Part shown: in pieces, positions 1-5,644 of the stretch | Layout of the letters: every line of letters starts with the position of its first letter | How positions within the stretch are numbered: the first letter of the stretch is position 1 | Assembly (NCBI GenBank): GCA_002452295.1 | Contig: DKEX01000103.1 | Location: 7,121-13,482, forward strand | DNA length: 6,362 bases | DNA from: Firmicutes bacterium UBA6811 | GTDB taxonomy: Bacteria; Bacillota; SHA-98; UBA4971 | Direction of reading: 5' to 3' | Notes under the pieces: generated by a model | What the model was told of the DNA's origin: nothing | Databases searched by the model: none | The model's input: only the letters and a program-made list of their open reading frames with translations | Made by a program: the position numbers and the translations under genes

Positions 1-41
1 AGAACTAACGCACCCTCACTTAGGACCGCCAGATGCGAACT

Positions 42-82
42 CAAAAACGCGACCGGCGGGCACAGGAGGCTCCGCCGGTCGC
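42..82 (-). terminator. Rho-independent terminator of the M42 peptidase operon
   Basis: Seen in sequence: two perfectly complementary 11-base arms (49-59 and 72-82, GCGACCGGCGG against CCGCCGGTCGC) enclose a 12-base loop. On the minus strand the stem is followed after one base by five T (complement of 43-47). It begins 27 bases past the stop codon of the last peptidase gene, as expected for an operon end. No T run follows in the plus direction, so it should work for minus-strand transcripts only. Confidence 0.88.
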
Positions 83-109
83 TCGTGTGGCCAGAAGCTG
101 TCGCCGAAG

Positions 110-1117
110 TCAGAGCAACTTCTCGCCCAGCGGCTTCTCGAGCAGCGCCGTGATGAGCTTGACCGCATTCTCGATGTCGCCGAGGTCCGCCATCTCCGAC
201 GGCGAATGCACATACCTGGTGGGGATGGAGATGGCCCCCGACGGGACGCCCTCCCTCGCAAGGTGGATGGGCCCCGTGTCGGTGCCGCCGTGCTCGAGCA
301 CCTCGAGCTGGTAAGGGATCCCCTTCTCCTTCGCCGTCTCCACCATCACCTGGCGAACGCGTGGGTGGGTTATCACGGACGCGTCCTTTACCTTGATGGT
401 GGGGCCCTTGCCGAGGCCGACCGCCATCGTGCGTGCCTCCGGGGTGTCGCCGGTCCCCGTCACGTCAATCGCGATTCCGATGTCCGGGTTGACACCGTAA
501 GCCGCAGTCTTCGCGCCACGCGTGCCGAGCTCCTCCTGCACGGAAAAGACCACGTACACCTGGTTCGGAATGTCCCGCCCTTTGAGCTCCTTCAGCACCT
601 GCACGAGCACGGCGCATCCGGAGCGGTCGTCGAGGGACTTCGCGATGATGCGGCCGCCGTCCACGAGCGCATCGCGCTGGAAGCCGGCGATGTCGCCGAC
701 GGAGACCTTTTCCCTCGCGGACTTCTCGTCCGCCGCCCCGATGTCGATGAACATCTTCGGGAGTCTCAGGTCCTTGATGTCGTCGATCTTCTCGGTGCCG
801 AACGTCCCGACGGTGCCGTTCTCGAAGACGACCCTCTCACCCAGCAGCACGAAGGGTGAGACGCCCCCGATGTTCGAGAACCTCACAAATCCCTTCTCGT
901 CGATATGGGTCGCGATGACCCCGATCTCGTCCATGTGCGCCGCGAGGAGCACGCGCGGGCCTACCCCCTTTCGCGCCACGATGAGGTTCCCGAGCGCGTC
1001 CACCCTGACCTCGTCAGCGAGGCCTTCCATCTCCTTGCGGAGGATCTCCCGCACAGGACCCTCATTACCCGACGGGCCGTATGCCTCGAGCAGCTTCTCC
1101 AGAAGTTCCTTCAACAC
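110..1117 (-). CDS. M42 family metallo-aminopeptidase (third gene of operon)
   Basis: 335-residue cytosolic di-metal aminopeptidase of the M42 (TET / glutamyl aminopeptidase) family, which trims N-terminal residues from short peptides. All the expected active-site positions are present: His61 in AAHMDEIG with Asp63, bridging Asp163 in SLDDRSG, general-base Glu195 and metal ligand Glu196 in VQEELG, Asp218 in AIDV, and His304 in RYVHS. Residues about 66-160 would be the small beta domain inserted in the catalytic domain, which drives oligomerisation in this family. There is no signal peptide or membrane segment. The start is GTG at 1117, overlapping the stop of the preceding gene by seven bases (GTGTTGA), with GAGGGGG (1123-1129) five bases upstream, so translational coupling is likely. 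The insert domain differs most from those of its two neighbours: it lacks their PGV(I/V)GAKP...PDE stretch. Such proteins are sometimes annotated as endoglucanase or CelM; the metal site argues for peptidase. The preferred residue cannot be read from the sequence. Confidence 0.95.
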   Translation of the reverse strand: MLKELLEKLLEAYGPSGNEGPVREILRKEMEGLADEVRVDALGNLIVARKGVGPRVLLAAHMDEIGVIATHIDEKGFVRFSNIGGVSPFVLLGERVVFENGTVGTFGTEKIDDIKDLRLPKMFIDIGAADEKSAREKVSVGDIAGFQRDALVDGGRIIAKSLDDRSGCAVLVQVLKELKGRDIPNQVYVVFSVQEELGTRGAKTAAYGVNPDIGIAIDVTGTGDTPEARTMAVGLGKGPTIKVKDASVITHPRVRQVMVETAKEKGIPYQLEVLEHGGTDTGPIHLAREGVPSGAISIPTRYVHSPSEMADLGDIENAVKLITALLEKPLGEKLL

Positions 1118-2145
1118 GGCAGCCCCCTCTCATCAATGCTGTCCAGAAGCGCGCCAACAAGCGCCAGCGTGTGCCCGAAATCCTGCTTATCGATGACGGA
1201 CACCGGCGAGTGAATATACCTGGTCGGAACCGACACCACCGCGGCGGGAATGCCCTCCCTGATGAGATGTATCCTGCCAGCATCGGTGCCGCCGCCAGTA
1301 AGCTCCCTGAACTGGAACGGTATGCCCCGCGCCTCCGCGACCTCCACCAGGCGCCGGACGATGCGCATGTCGGCCACGAGGCTCGCGTCGGTGCGCGTGA
1401 GGGCCGGACCCCTGCCCAGGCGGGTGGAGTGCTGGTGCTCCTTCGACCCGGGCACGTCGGATGCCGTCGTGCCCTCGAGCGCGATGGCGAGGTTCGGCTC
1501 GAGCCGGTATGCGGCTACCTGCGCGCCGCGCGCCCCGACCTCCTCCTGCACCGTGAATGTGGCCTGGAGGGTGAAGCCCCAGCGGCGGTCCTGGGCCAGG
1601 AGCTCGGCGACGATGGCGCACCCGACCCTGTCATCGAAGGCCTTGGCCTTGGCCCGCCCCAACCCGATCTCCGTGTACTGCGTGGCGAACACGACCCCGT
1701 CGCCGAGGTTCACCAGTTTCTCGGCCTCGTCCCTGTCCCGGGCGCCGATGTCGATGTACAGGCCCTCGAGCTCGAAGGGCTTCTCGGCCTCGTCCGGCTT
1801 CTGGAGGTGGATGGGCTTCGCCCCGATGACCCCCGGGATACGGCCCTTGCCGACCAGGACCTGCTTGGATACGAGGACGCGCGGGTCAACGCCGCCGACC
1901 GGGTAGAATCGCAGCAACCCCGCCTTTTCGATGTATGTGACCATGAGGCCGATCTCGTCCATGTGAGCGGCGAGCATGACCTTCGGGCCATCCTCGGAGG
2001 CGCCGTGCTTTATGGCGATGAGGTTCCCGATGGAGTCGGTCTCTATCTCGTCGCAGTGAGCACGCACGTGGTTGCGCAGAATGTCGCGGACCTCGTGCTC
2101 CTGTCCCGACACGCCGAAAGCCTCGGTGAGGGCCTTTAGAAGCAT
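1111..2145 (-). CDS. M42 family metallo-aminopeptidase (second gene of operon)
   Basis: 344-residue paralogue of the flanking genes, predicted to be a cytosolic peptide-trimming aminopeptidase. Visible active-site residues are His61 in AAHMDEIG with Asp63, bridging Asp171 in AFDDRVG, Glu201 and Glu202 in VQEEVG, and His312 in RYIHS. The second-metal ligand, Asp in both neighbours, is Glu224 here (AIALEGT). Asp or Glu is known at the equivalent position in related clan MH peptidases, so activity is still expected, but specificity or metal preference may differ. The ATG at 2145 overlaps the end of the upstream gene by ten bases and is preceded by GGAGGG (complement of 2152-2157) at six bases. 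Its own TGA lies inside the start region of the downstream gene. It shares GLMVT and an insert of the form PGVIGAKP...PDE with the first gene, so those two look closer to each other than to the third. Confidence in family is very high; substrate is unknown. Confidence 0.95.
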   Translation of the reverse strand: MLLKALTEAFGVSGQEHEVRDILRNHVRAHCDEIETDSIGNLIAIKHGASEDGPKVMLAAHMDEIGLMVTYIEKAGLLRFYPVGGVDPRVLVSKQVLVGKGRIPGVIGAKPIHLQKPDEAEKPFELEGLYIDIGARDRDEAEKLVNLGDGVVFATQYTEIGLGRAKAKAFDDRVGCAIVAELLAQDRRWGFTLQATFTVQEEVGARGAQVAAYRLEPNLAIALEGTTASDVPGSKEHQHSTRLGRGPALTRTDASLVADMRIVRRLVEVAEARGIPFQFRELTGGGTDAGRIHLIREGIPAAVVSVPTRYIHSPVSVIDKQDFGHTLALVGALLDSIDERGLPC

Positions 2146-3200
2146 GTCAATCCCTCCACAAACTTCTTGTCGAGCCGCACGATGAACTCCGCCAGCAGCC
2201 TCCCGGCTTTCTTTACGTCAGCGAGCGAGACGGTCTCCACGGCGGTGTGCATGTAGCGCAGCGGGATGGAGATGAGAGCCGAGGGGATGCCGCCGCGGGT
2301 GACCTGAATCGCGAAGGCGTCGGTGCCTCCTGGGTGGGGGCTTGGCTCCACCTGCACGTCGATGTCGAGGTCCTCGGCTATCTCCTTGAGCCGGCCGAAG
2401 ATGGCCGGGTGGACGTGCGGCCCGAAGGCTATCGCCGGCCCCTTGCCGAGGGTGAGCGTGTCGTACTCCGGGACGCCCAGCATATCACCGTGCCCTACGT
2501 CGATGGCGATGCCGACATCGGGCACGATCCCGTAGGTGCTCGTGATGGCGCCGCGGACGCCCACCTCCTCCTGGACGGTCGCGACGCAGTAAACGTCGGC
2601 GTGGTGCCGCGCATTATCGAGCGCCTTCAGGCACTCGAACATCACGGCGACGCCGGCCCTGTCGTCCATGGCCTTGCCTGCCATCACCTGGCCTTTGAGG
2701 TGGGTCGGCGTCGTGGCGAACGTAGCGGTGTCGCCGACATCCACGAGCTCGCGCGCCTCGTCGGCGGTGAGGCCCACGTCGACGAAGAGGTGCTCCCATT
2801 TCACCGATTTCTTGCGCTCGTCGGGCTCCTGCACGTGGGGCGGCTTGGCGCCGACCACCCCCGGAAGGTCGCGCTTTCCGTGGACAACGACCTCGAGGCC
2901 GGGGAGTATGCGCCTGTCGATGCCGCCGACCTCGGTGACGCCCAGGCACCCCTCGTCTTCGATCTTGGTGACCATCAGGCCGATCTCGTCCATGTGGGCG
3001 GCCAGCATCACGCGGGGGTGCGGGGCGCGCCCCATGCCGCGCTTGAGCACGATGAGGTTCCCGAGGGCGTCGCGGCGGGCCTCGTCGAAAAGCCCGGACA
3101 TCTGCCGCTTCGCGACCTCGGCAACCTCGTGCTCGTGGCCGGAGACGCCGGCCTCCGAGAGAAGACCGGCCAGGAAGTCAGCCAGATCTCGTGTTGCCAT
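2136..3200 (-). CDS. M42 family metallo-aminopeptidase (first gene of operon)
   Basis: 354-residue M42 aminopeptidase and promoter-proximal gene of the three-peptidase operon. Metal and catalytic residues are complete: His69 in AAHMDEIG with Asp71, bridging Asp179 in AMDDRAG, Glu211 and Glu212 in VQEEVG, Asp234 in AIDVGHGD, and His318 in LRYMHT. The C-terminal motif is IPLRYMHTAVE where both other copies have VPTRY(I/V)HS-like or IPTRYVHS-like versions. This points to a different M42 subgroup and suggests the operon did not arise by very recent duplication. The start was placed at the ATG at 3200 because GGAGGAG (complement of 3206-3212) stands five bases before it. The in-frame TTG at 3233 would add eleven residues but has no ribosome binding site. 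No signal peptide is seen. Members of this family form hollow tetrahedral dodecamers, and mixed complexes of two paralogues are known in Pyrococcus. Whether that applies here is inference. Confidence 0.95.
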   Translation of the reverse strand: MATRDLADFLAGLLSEAGVSGHEHEVAEVAKRQMSGLFDEARRDALGNLIVLKRGMGRAPHPRVMLAAHMDEIGLMVTKIEDEGCLGVTEVGGIDRRILPGLEVVVHGKRDLPGVVGAKPPHVQEPDERKKSVKWEHLFVDVGLTADEARELVDVGDTATFATTPTHLKGQVMAGKAMDDRAGVAVMFECLKALDNARHHADVYCVATVQEEVGVRGAITSTYGIVPDVGIAIDVGHGDMLGVPEYDTLTLGKGPAIAFGPHVHPAIFGRLKEIAEDLDIDVQVEPSPHPGGTDAFAIQVTRGGIPSALISIPLRYMHTAVETVSLADVKKAGRLLAEFIVRLDKKFVEGLTCF

Positions 3201-3494
3201 GACCACTCCTCCAATCACCGAATCTGCATCCAATGGGCTAACAGGGCTAGAGCTATATGGCTAGGCCTTCCAGCCATTCCTTGTTCGCCAGCGAACGCCC
3301 AATTCCTGCTACCGGCGCCAGGATTCTACGAATCTCGTAATGGCGCCCGGCACGGAGTGCGGCGCCGCAACGGACTCGGCAGCGCCAGGTCGCACCAAGG
3401 TAGTGTGCGCCCCGACCATGCCTGACATACCGACGCCAGCGGACATACGACCCTCACGGGACGCGAACACTAGGACTTAGTAAGCCTACAGGGC
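3201..3494. other. divergent intergenic region with clustered inverted repeats
   Basis: No convincing gene lies here. Inverted repeats seen: ATGGCT/AGCCAT (3257-3277); GTTCGC-CA-GCGAAC (3283-3296); GGCGCCA at 3314-3320 against TGGCGCC at 3341-3347, enclosing a nested GATTC-TAC-GAATC (3322-3334); and a hairpin at 3342-3366 with GGCGCC arms, an inner GCAC/GTGC stem and loop GGA. The word GGCGCC therefore occurs three times in 53 bases. None is followed by a T run, so none is a standard terminator. GGCTAG is repeated at 3245-3250 and 3259-3264, and GACATAC at 3424-3430 and 3442-3448. Both the peptidase operon (minus) and the ferritin-like gene (plus) must be transcribed from here, but I see no promoter that I can defend. 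CTGACA at 3422-3427 with CATACG 16 bases later is the best weak plus-strand candidate. Confidence 0.55.
3206..3212 (-). promoter_or_regulatory. ribosome binding site fixing the start of the first M42 gene
   Basis: GGAGGAG on the minus strand stands five bases before the ATG at 3200 and none precedes the TTG at 3233. This decides for the shorter protein. Confidence 0.85.
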
Positions 3495-3500
3495 GAGGTG
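3495..3500 (+). promoter_or_regulatory. ribosome binding site fixing the start of the ferritin-like gene
   Basis: GAGGTG, matching the anti-Shine-Dalgarno core, lies six bases before the ATG at 3507. The alternative GTG at 3498 overlaps this element and would need a poorer site, so the ATG is preferred. Confidence 0.7.
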
Positions 3501-3506
3501 TCGAAG

Positions 3507-3998
3507 ATGGATACGAAGGCGCTCATATCCCGGCTTAATTGGTTTTACTCCCTGGAGGTAGAGCAGGTGAGGCTCTACACCGAGCAGAGCAAGGCTGTGC
3601 CTGACATGTATAGCCGGAAGACGCTCGAACGCGTGGCTGCCATCGAGCAGGGCCACGTTGACAACATCGGGGCAATCATAATCCGCCTGGGCGGCACGCC
3701 CACCAGGGTGGGCGGCGTGCTAGCCTCGGCGATCGGGGTCGTGATGGGGAAGGCGTCCGGGGCGGCGGGGCTTATCGACCTGCTCAAGCTGGACATCGCC
3801 CTTGAGGAGAAGGCCATGCGCGACTACAAGGACCTCATCCTCAAGGTCGGGCGCGACCAGGAGCTTTTCGACACCCTCTGGTCGAACCTCATCGACGAGG
3901 ACATCCACACGGCGTGGTTCGCGAACAAGGTCAAGGAGCTCGAGCGCGTCGAGCGCCGTGCTCTCGTGCCAACCGCAGGGATCGCCGAAGAGGAGTGA
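3507..3998 (+). CDS. ferritin-like, COQ7-related di-iron protein
   Basis: 163-residue, mostly helical cytosolic protein with the ligand pattern of a four-helix ferritin-like di-iron centre: Glu17 in helix 1 (YSLEVEQ), Glu47-x-x-His50 in helix 2 (IEQGH), Glu100 or Glu101 in helix 3 (ALEEKAMRDY), and Glu131-x-x-His134 in helix 4 (DEDIH). The glycine-rich link between helices 2 and 3 (GGTPTRVGGVLA, then about 25 small residues) recalls COQ7-type hydroxylases and related small bacterial proteins more than storage ferritins. This is a judgement by eye. The function is unknown. Peroxide or oxygen reduction, iron handling or hydroxylation of a quinone-like substrate would all fit the fold; no quinone-synthesis gene is nearby to support the last. 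It appears to be a single-gene unit, divergent from the peptidase operon and convergent with pheA. The start was chosen for its ribosome binding site; a GTG at 3498 would add three residues. Confidence 0.85.
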   Translation: MDTKALISRLNWFYSLEVEQVRLYTEQSKAVPDMYSRKTLERVAAIEQGHVDNIGAIIIRLGGTPTRVGGVLASAIGVVMGKASGAAGLIDLLKLDIALEEKAMRDYKDLILKVGRDQELFDTLWSNLIDEDIHTAWFANKVKELERVERRALVPTAGIAEEE

Positions 3999-4045
3999 CG
4001 GTGATCTGCGAGCGGCCCTTACGCAGCCGCCGTCTTCGCCCACGG

Positions 4046-4065
4046 GGATCGGCTCCGAGCGATCC
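4046..4065. other. weak hairpin between two convergent genes
   Basis: GGATCG and CGATCC arms around an 8-base loop sit in the 87-base gap between the ends of the ferritin-like gene and pheA. No T run follows on either strand, so this is not a typical intrinsic terminator. No better terminator is visible in the gap. Confidence 0.3.
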
Positions 4066-4085
4066 GTCCTGACCTCGCGACGATA

Positions 4086-4982
4086 CTATTCGCAGCGCGT
4101 GTCCGCCTGGCGGCCACGGCCGCCGTTTTCATAGTAACGACCGTCGCCCTCGCCAGTGGCGGCCGGAAAGGAACCGAGGACTTTCATAAAGAGCGTCTTT
4201 GTCTCCAGCTCCCTTATGGCCTCCCGGCAGGAGGGGTCCGAGATGTGGGTTTCGAGATCCAGGTAGAATATGTACTCCCACGGCTGGCCGCGGCTGGGTC
4301 GAGACTCGAGCCGCGTCATGTTGATCTGACGGCACACGATCGCCCCGAGGCACCAGTATAGTGCCCCCGGCTTGTTCTCCGTGGCGAAAACGATTACGGT
4401 CTTGTTCCTTTTGCCTTTCGCGGCCAGTCCTCGCCCGACCGCATAGAACCTCGTGGAGTTGGACTTGTTCGTTTGAATCCCCTCTGCAATCACCTCGAGG
4501 CCGTATAGCTCGGCCGCCCGCCTGCTGGCTATGGCAGCGGCACCCTGCATGTTCGTCTCCTTGAGCATCTTGGCGCTGCCCGCCGTGTCGTACACGGCGA
4601 TCGTCTCAACGCCGCGCCTCTCGAGGAACTCGTCGCACTGCGCGAGTGCCTGTGGATGCGAGTAGACCTTCCGGATGTCCTGCAAAGTCTGCCCTTCCAG
4701 GGCGAGCAGACAGTGGCTGATCGGCAGGATGACCTCCCCGTGAATTACGAGATCGTTCTTCAGGAGAAGGTCGTAACTCTCGTTGATGCTCCCCGCCAGG
4801 GAGTTCTCGATGGGTATCAGGCCGTCCGTGGCCGCGCCTTCATTGACGGCTCTGAACACTTCAGATAGGCTGCGGCACGGTAACACGTCCAGCCGGCCCC
4901 GGACGATCTCGCCAAAGAACCTCACGACCGCCTCCTCGCTATACGCGCCCCTTTCCCCCTGAAACGCAACAACCCGACGCAC
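4086..4982 (-). CDS. pheA: prephenate dehydratase with C-terminal ACT domain
   Basis: 298-residue monofunctional cytosolic enzyme that converts prephenate to phenylpyruvate, water and CO2, the committed step of phenylalanine synthesis. The catalytic part (about 1-190) shows FQGERGAYSEEA at 7-18, IPIENSLAG at 56-64, YSHPQALAQC at 107-116 and STRFY at 176-180, where Thr177 corresponds to the catalytic Thr of the TRF motif. Residues about 194-272 form an ACT domain with the GAL motif (206-208) and ESRP (226-229), the phenylalanine-binding signatures, so feedback inhibition by phenylalanine is expected. No chorismate mutase domain is fused. The GTG start at 4982 is supported by AAGGGAG (complement of 4991-4997) eight bases away; a nearby ATG (4988 on the minus strand) is out of frame. 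After the ACT domain comes a glycine- and charge-rich tail of about 25 residues without recognisable fold. The transcript leader carries a tandem repeat (see 4998-5043). It appears to be a one-gene unit. Confidence 0.95.
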   Translation of the reverse strand: MRRVVAFQGERGAYSEEAVVRFFGEIVRGRLDVLPCRSLSEVFRAVNEGAATDGLIPIENSLAGSINESYDLLLKNDLVIHGEVILPISHCLLALEGQTLQDIRKVYSHPQALAQCDEFLERRGVETIAVYDTAGSAKMLKETNMQGAAAIASRRAAELYGLEVIAEGIQTNKSNSTRFYAVGRGLAAKGKRNKTVIVFATENKPGALYWCLGAIVCRQINMTRLESRPSRGQPWEYIFYLDLETHISDPSCREAIRELETKTLFMKVLGSFPAATGEGDGRYYENGGRGRQADTRCE

Positions 4983-4997
4983 CGCATAAGCTCCCTT

Positions 4998-5043
4998 CGG
5001 ACCGGCCTGTTCGCCTTTTCCGGACCGGCCTGTTCGCCTTTTC
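4998..5043 (-). repeat. perfect tandem duplication of 23 bases in the pheA leader
   Basis: Positions 4998-5020 and 5021-5043 are identical over all 23 bases. In the plus direction each unit begins CGGACCGGCC and ends GCCTTTTC. The pair starts within a few bases of the predicted pheA transcription start and ends next to its ribosome binding site, so the leader is little more than these two units. An 8-base core, GCCTGTTC, occurs at 5005-5012 and 5028-5035 and a third time at 5089-5096, upstream of the promoter. The GGCC in one copy could pair with GGCC in the other in the RNA. Confidence 0.9.
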
Positions 5044-5047
5044 AGGA

Positions 5048-5076
5048 ATTATACCACCCCGAGACACCTCGTGAAA
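5048..5076 (-). promoter_or_regulatory. probable pheA promoter with extended -10
   Basis: On the minus strand TGGTATAAT gives a perfect -10 box (complement of 5048-5053) with a TG extension. The -35 region, 17 bases upstream (complement of 5071-5076), reads TTTCAC and is poor, as is tolerated with an extended -10. Transcription should begin near 5041, about 58 bases before the GTG start. A small palindrome, CGAG-ACAC-CTCG (5060-5071), lies in the spacer and could be a repressor contact. Confidence 0.7.
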
Positions 5077-5115
5077 GTGCTTGTTTGCGCCTGTTCTCCC
5101 CGCGCGGTTGAAGCG

Positions 5116-5132
5116 TGTTGTTGGCAGCAACA
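5116..5132. promoter_or_regulatory. imperfect palindrome, candidate operator of the toxin-antitoxin pair
   Basis: The 17-base stretch TGTTGTTGGCAGCAACA is symmetric about 5124 except for one mismatched pair. It covers the proposed -35 box of the downstream promoter. Toxin-antitoxin promoters are commonly autoregulated through such sites, but neither protein here has an obvious DNA-binding domain, so the binding factor is unknown. Confidence 0.4.
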
Positions 5133-5146
5133 TGCCGTGATATAGT
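5118..5146 (+). promoter_or_regulatory. probable promoter of the MntA-HepT pair
   Basis: TTGTTG (5118-5123), a 17-base spacer and TATAGT (5141-5146) make a reasonable housekeeping promoter. Transcription would begin near 5153, leaving a leader of about 75 bases. A TTGGCA at 5121-5126 is a better -35 match but leaves only 14 bases to the -10. Confidence 0.5.
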
Positions 5147-5227
5147 AGATGTGAACGGCGAGTCCATCCGCACAGGAGTAGCCTCAGTAAACCCGAGCGC
5201 GAGTATCGCAAGGAGGCGCTTACGGGC

Positions 5228-5644
5228 ATGGCCTGGGATGCCTGGGAACACGAGATCGCAGATTACCTGACGGCCCATCCCAAAGTTGTTCTGGCCTTTC
5301 TATTCGGGTCGTTCTCGAAGGGCAAGTCCAAGGCTGGCTCGGACGTGGACGTGGCTGTCTACCTTGCGCCGCCCTATTCAACTGACGACGTTTCCGACGT
5401 CTGGAGCCATCTCGAGGATCTCACCCATCGCGACGTCGATCTGCTGGTGCTCAACACGGCTCCCCCGATCATATCGTGGACCGCGATGAAGGGGAAGGTC
5501 CTTGTCAACAAAGACCGAAAGCTACACCTGGAACTGATGCTCGAAAGGTCGCGGGAGGCTGAAGATTTCCGCGGGTTCCTGATGGACTTCTGGCGCGAAA
5601 GAAGGCGTCGCTGGGGGGATGAAGGTGCTCAGTCTCTCGGTTGA
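5228..5644 (+). CDS. mntA: MntA-like nucleotidyltransferase antitoxin
   Basis: 138-residue minimal nucleotidyltransferase of the MNT class. The signature GS-x10-DxD is complete: Gly27-Ser28, then Asp39 and Asp41 in GSDVDVAV, with Asp71 (RDVDLLVL) as the third carboxylate. In characterised MntA-HepT pairs this enzyme transfers AMP from ATP to a tyrosine of the HEPN toxin and so silences it. The same role is expected here because a HEPN gene with the matching tyrosine follows directly. Residues about 97-128 form a charged, probably helical C-terminal part. AAGGAGG at 5210-5216 is eleven bases before the ATG, a rather long gap, but no other start fits better. The gene overlaps the toxin gene by 26 bases. 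In the first 30 codons 20 end in G or C, against 23 of 30 in the second peptidase gene; this is a slight and inconclusive difference. Length is close to the usual size for the family. Confidence 0.93.
   Translation: MAWDAWEHEIADYLTAHPKVVLAFLFGSFSKGKSKAGSDVDVAVYLAPPYSTDDVSDVWSHLEDLTHRDVDLLVLNTAPPIISWTAMKGKVLVNKDRKLHLELMLERSREAEDFRGFLMDFWRERRRRWGDEGAQSLG

Noticed and set aside
1081..2139. Long open frame on the plus strand, antisense to the second peptidase gene
   Set aside because: It lies fully opposite a gene with intact catalytic motifs. Such frames are common in GC-rich DNA, and its Arg/Asp/Leu/Val-rich product shows no recognisable motif.
110..3200. Cellulase/endoglucanase (CelM) identity for the M42 genes
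   Set aside because: This is a historical label in the family. The full set of peptidase metal ligands and the catalytic Glu, and the lack of secretion signals, support aminopeptidase.
3201..3233. TTG start giving eleven more residues to the first peptidase
   Set aside because: There is no ribosome binding site before it, while the ATG at 3200 has an excellent one and starts where the family normally starts.
3309..3419. 36-residue open frame on the minus strand (MVGAHTTLVRPG...)
   Set aside because: It has a weak ribosome binding site, overlaps the palindromes, and has no recognisable similarity. A second frame ending near 3252 (…RILAPVAGIG…) has no ATG, GTG or TTG start. A remnant of a gene cannot be excluded.
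2247..3425. 392-codon open frame on the plus strand, antisense to the first peptidase gene
   Set aside because: It is the reverse of a well-supported M42 gene; the product is compositionally skewed and matches no family I know.
4998..5043. CRISPR-like array
   Set aside because: Only two units, directly adjacent without spacers, and no cas genes.
4939..5229. 96-codon open frame on the minus strand spanning the pheA promoter and leader repeat
   Set aside because: It crosses the probable promoter and overlaps the start of pheA in another frame. The repeat only yields a duplicated basic peptide, and there is no phenylalanine run to suggest a leader peptide.
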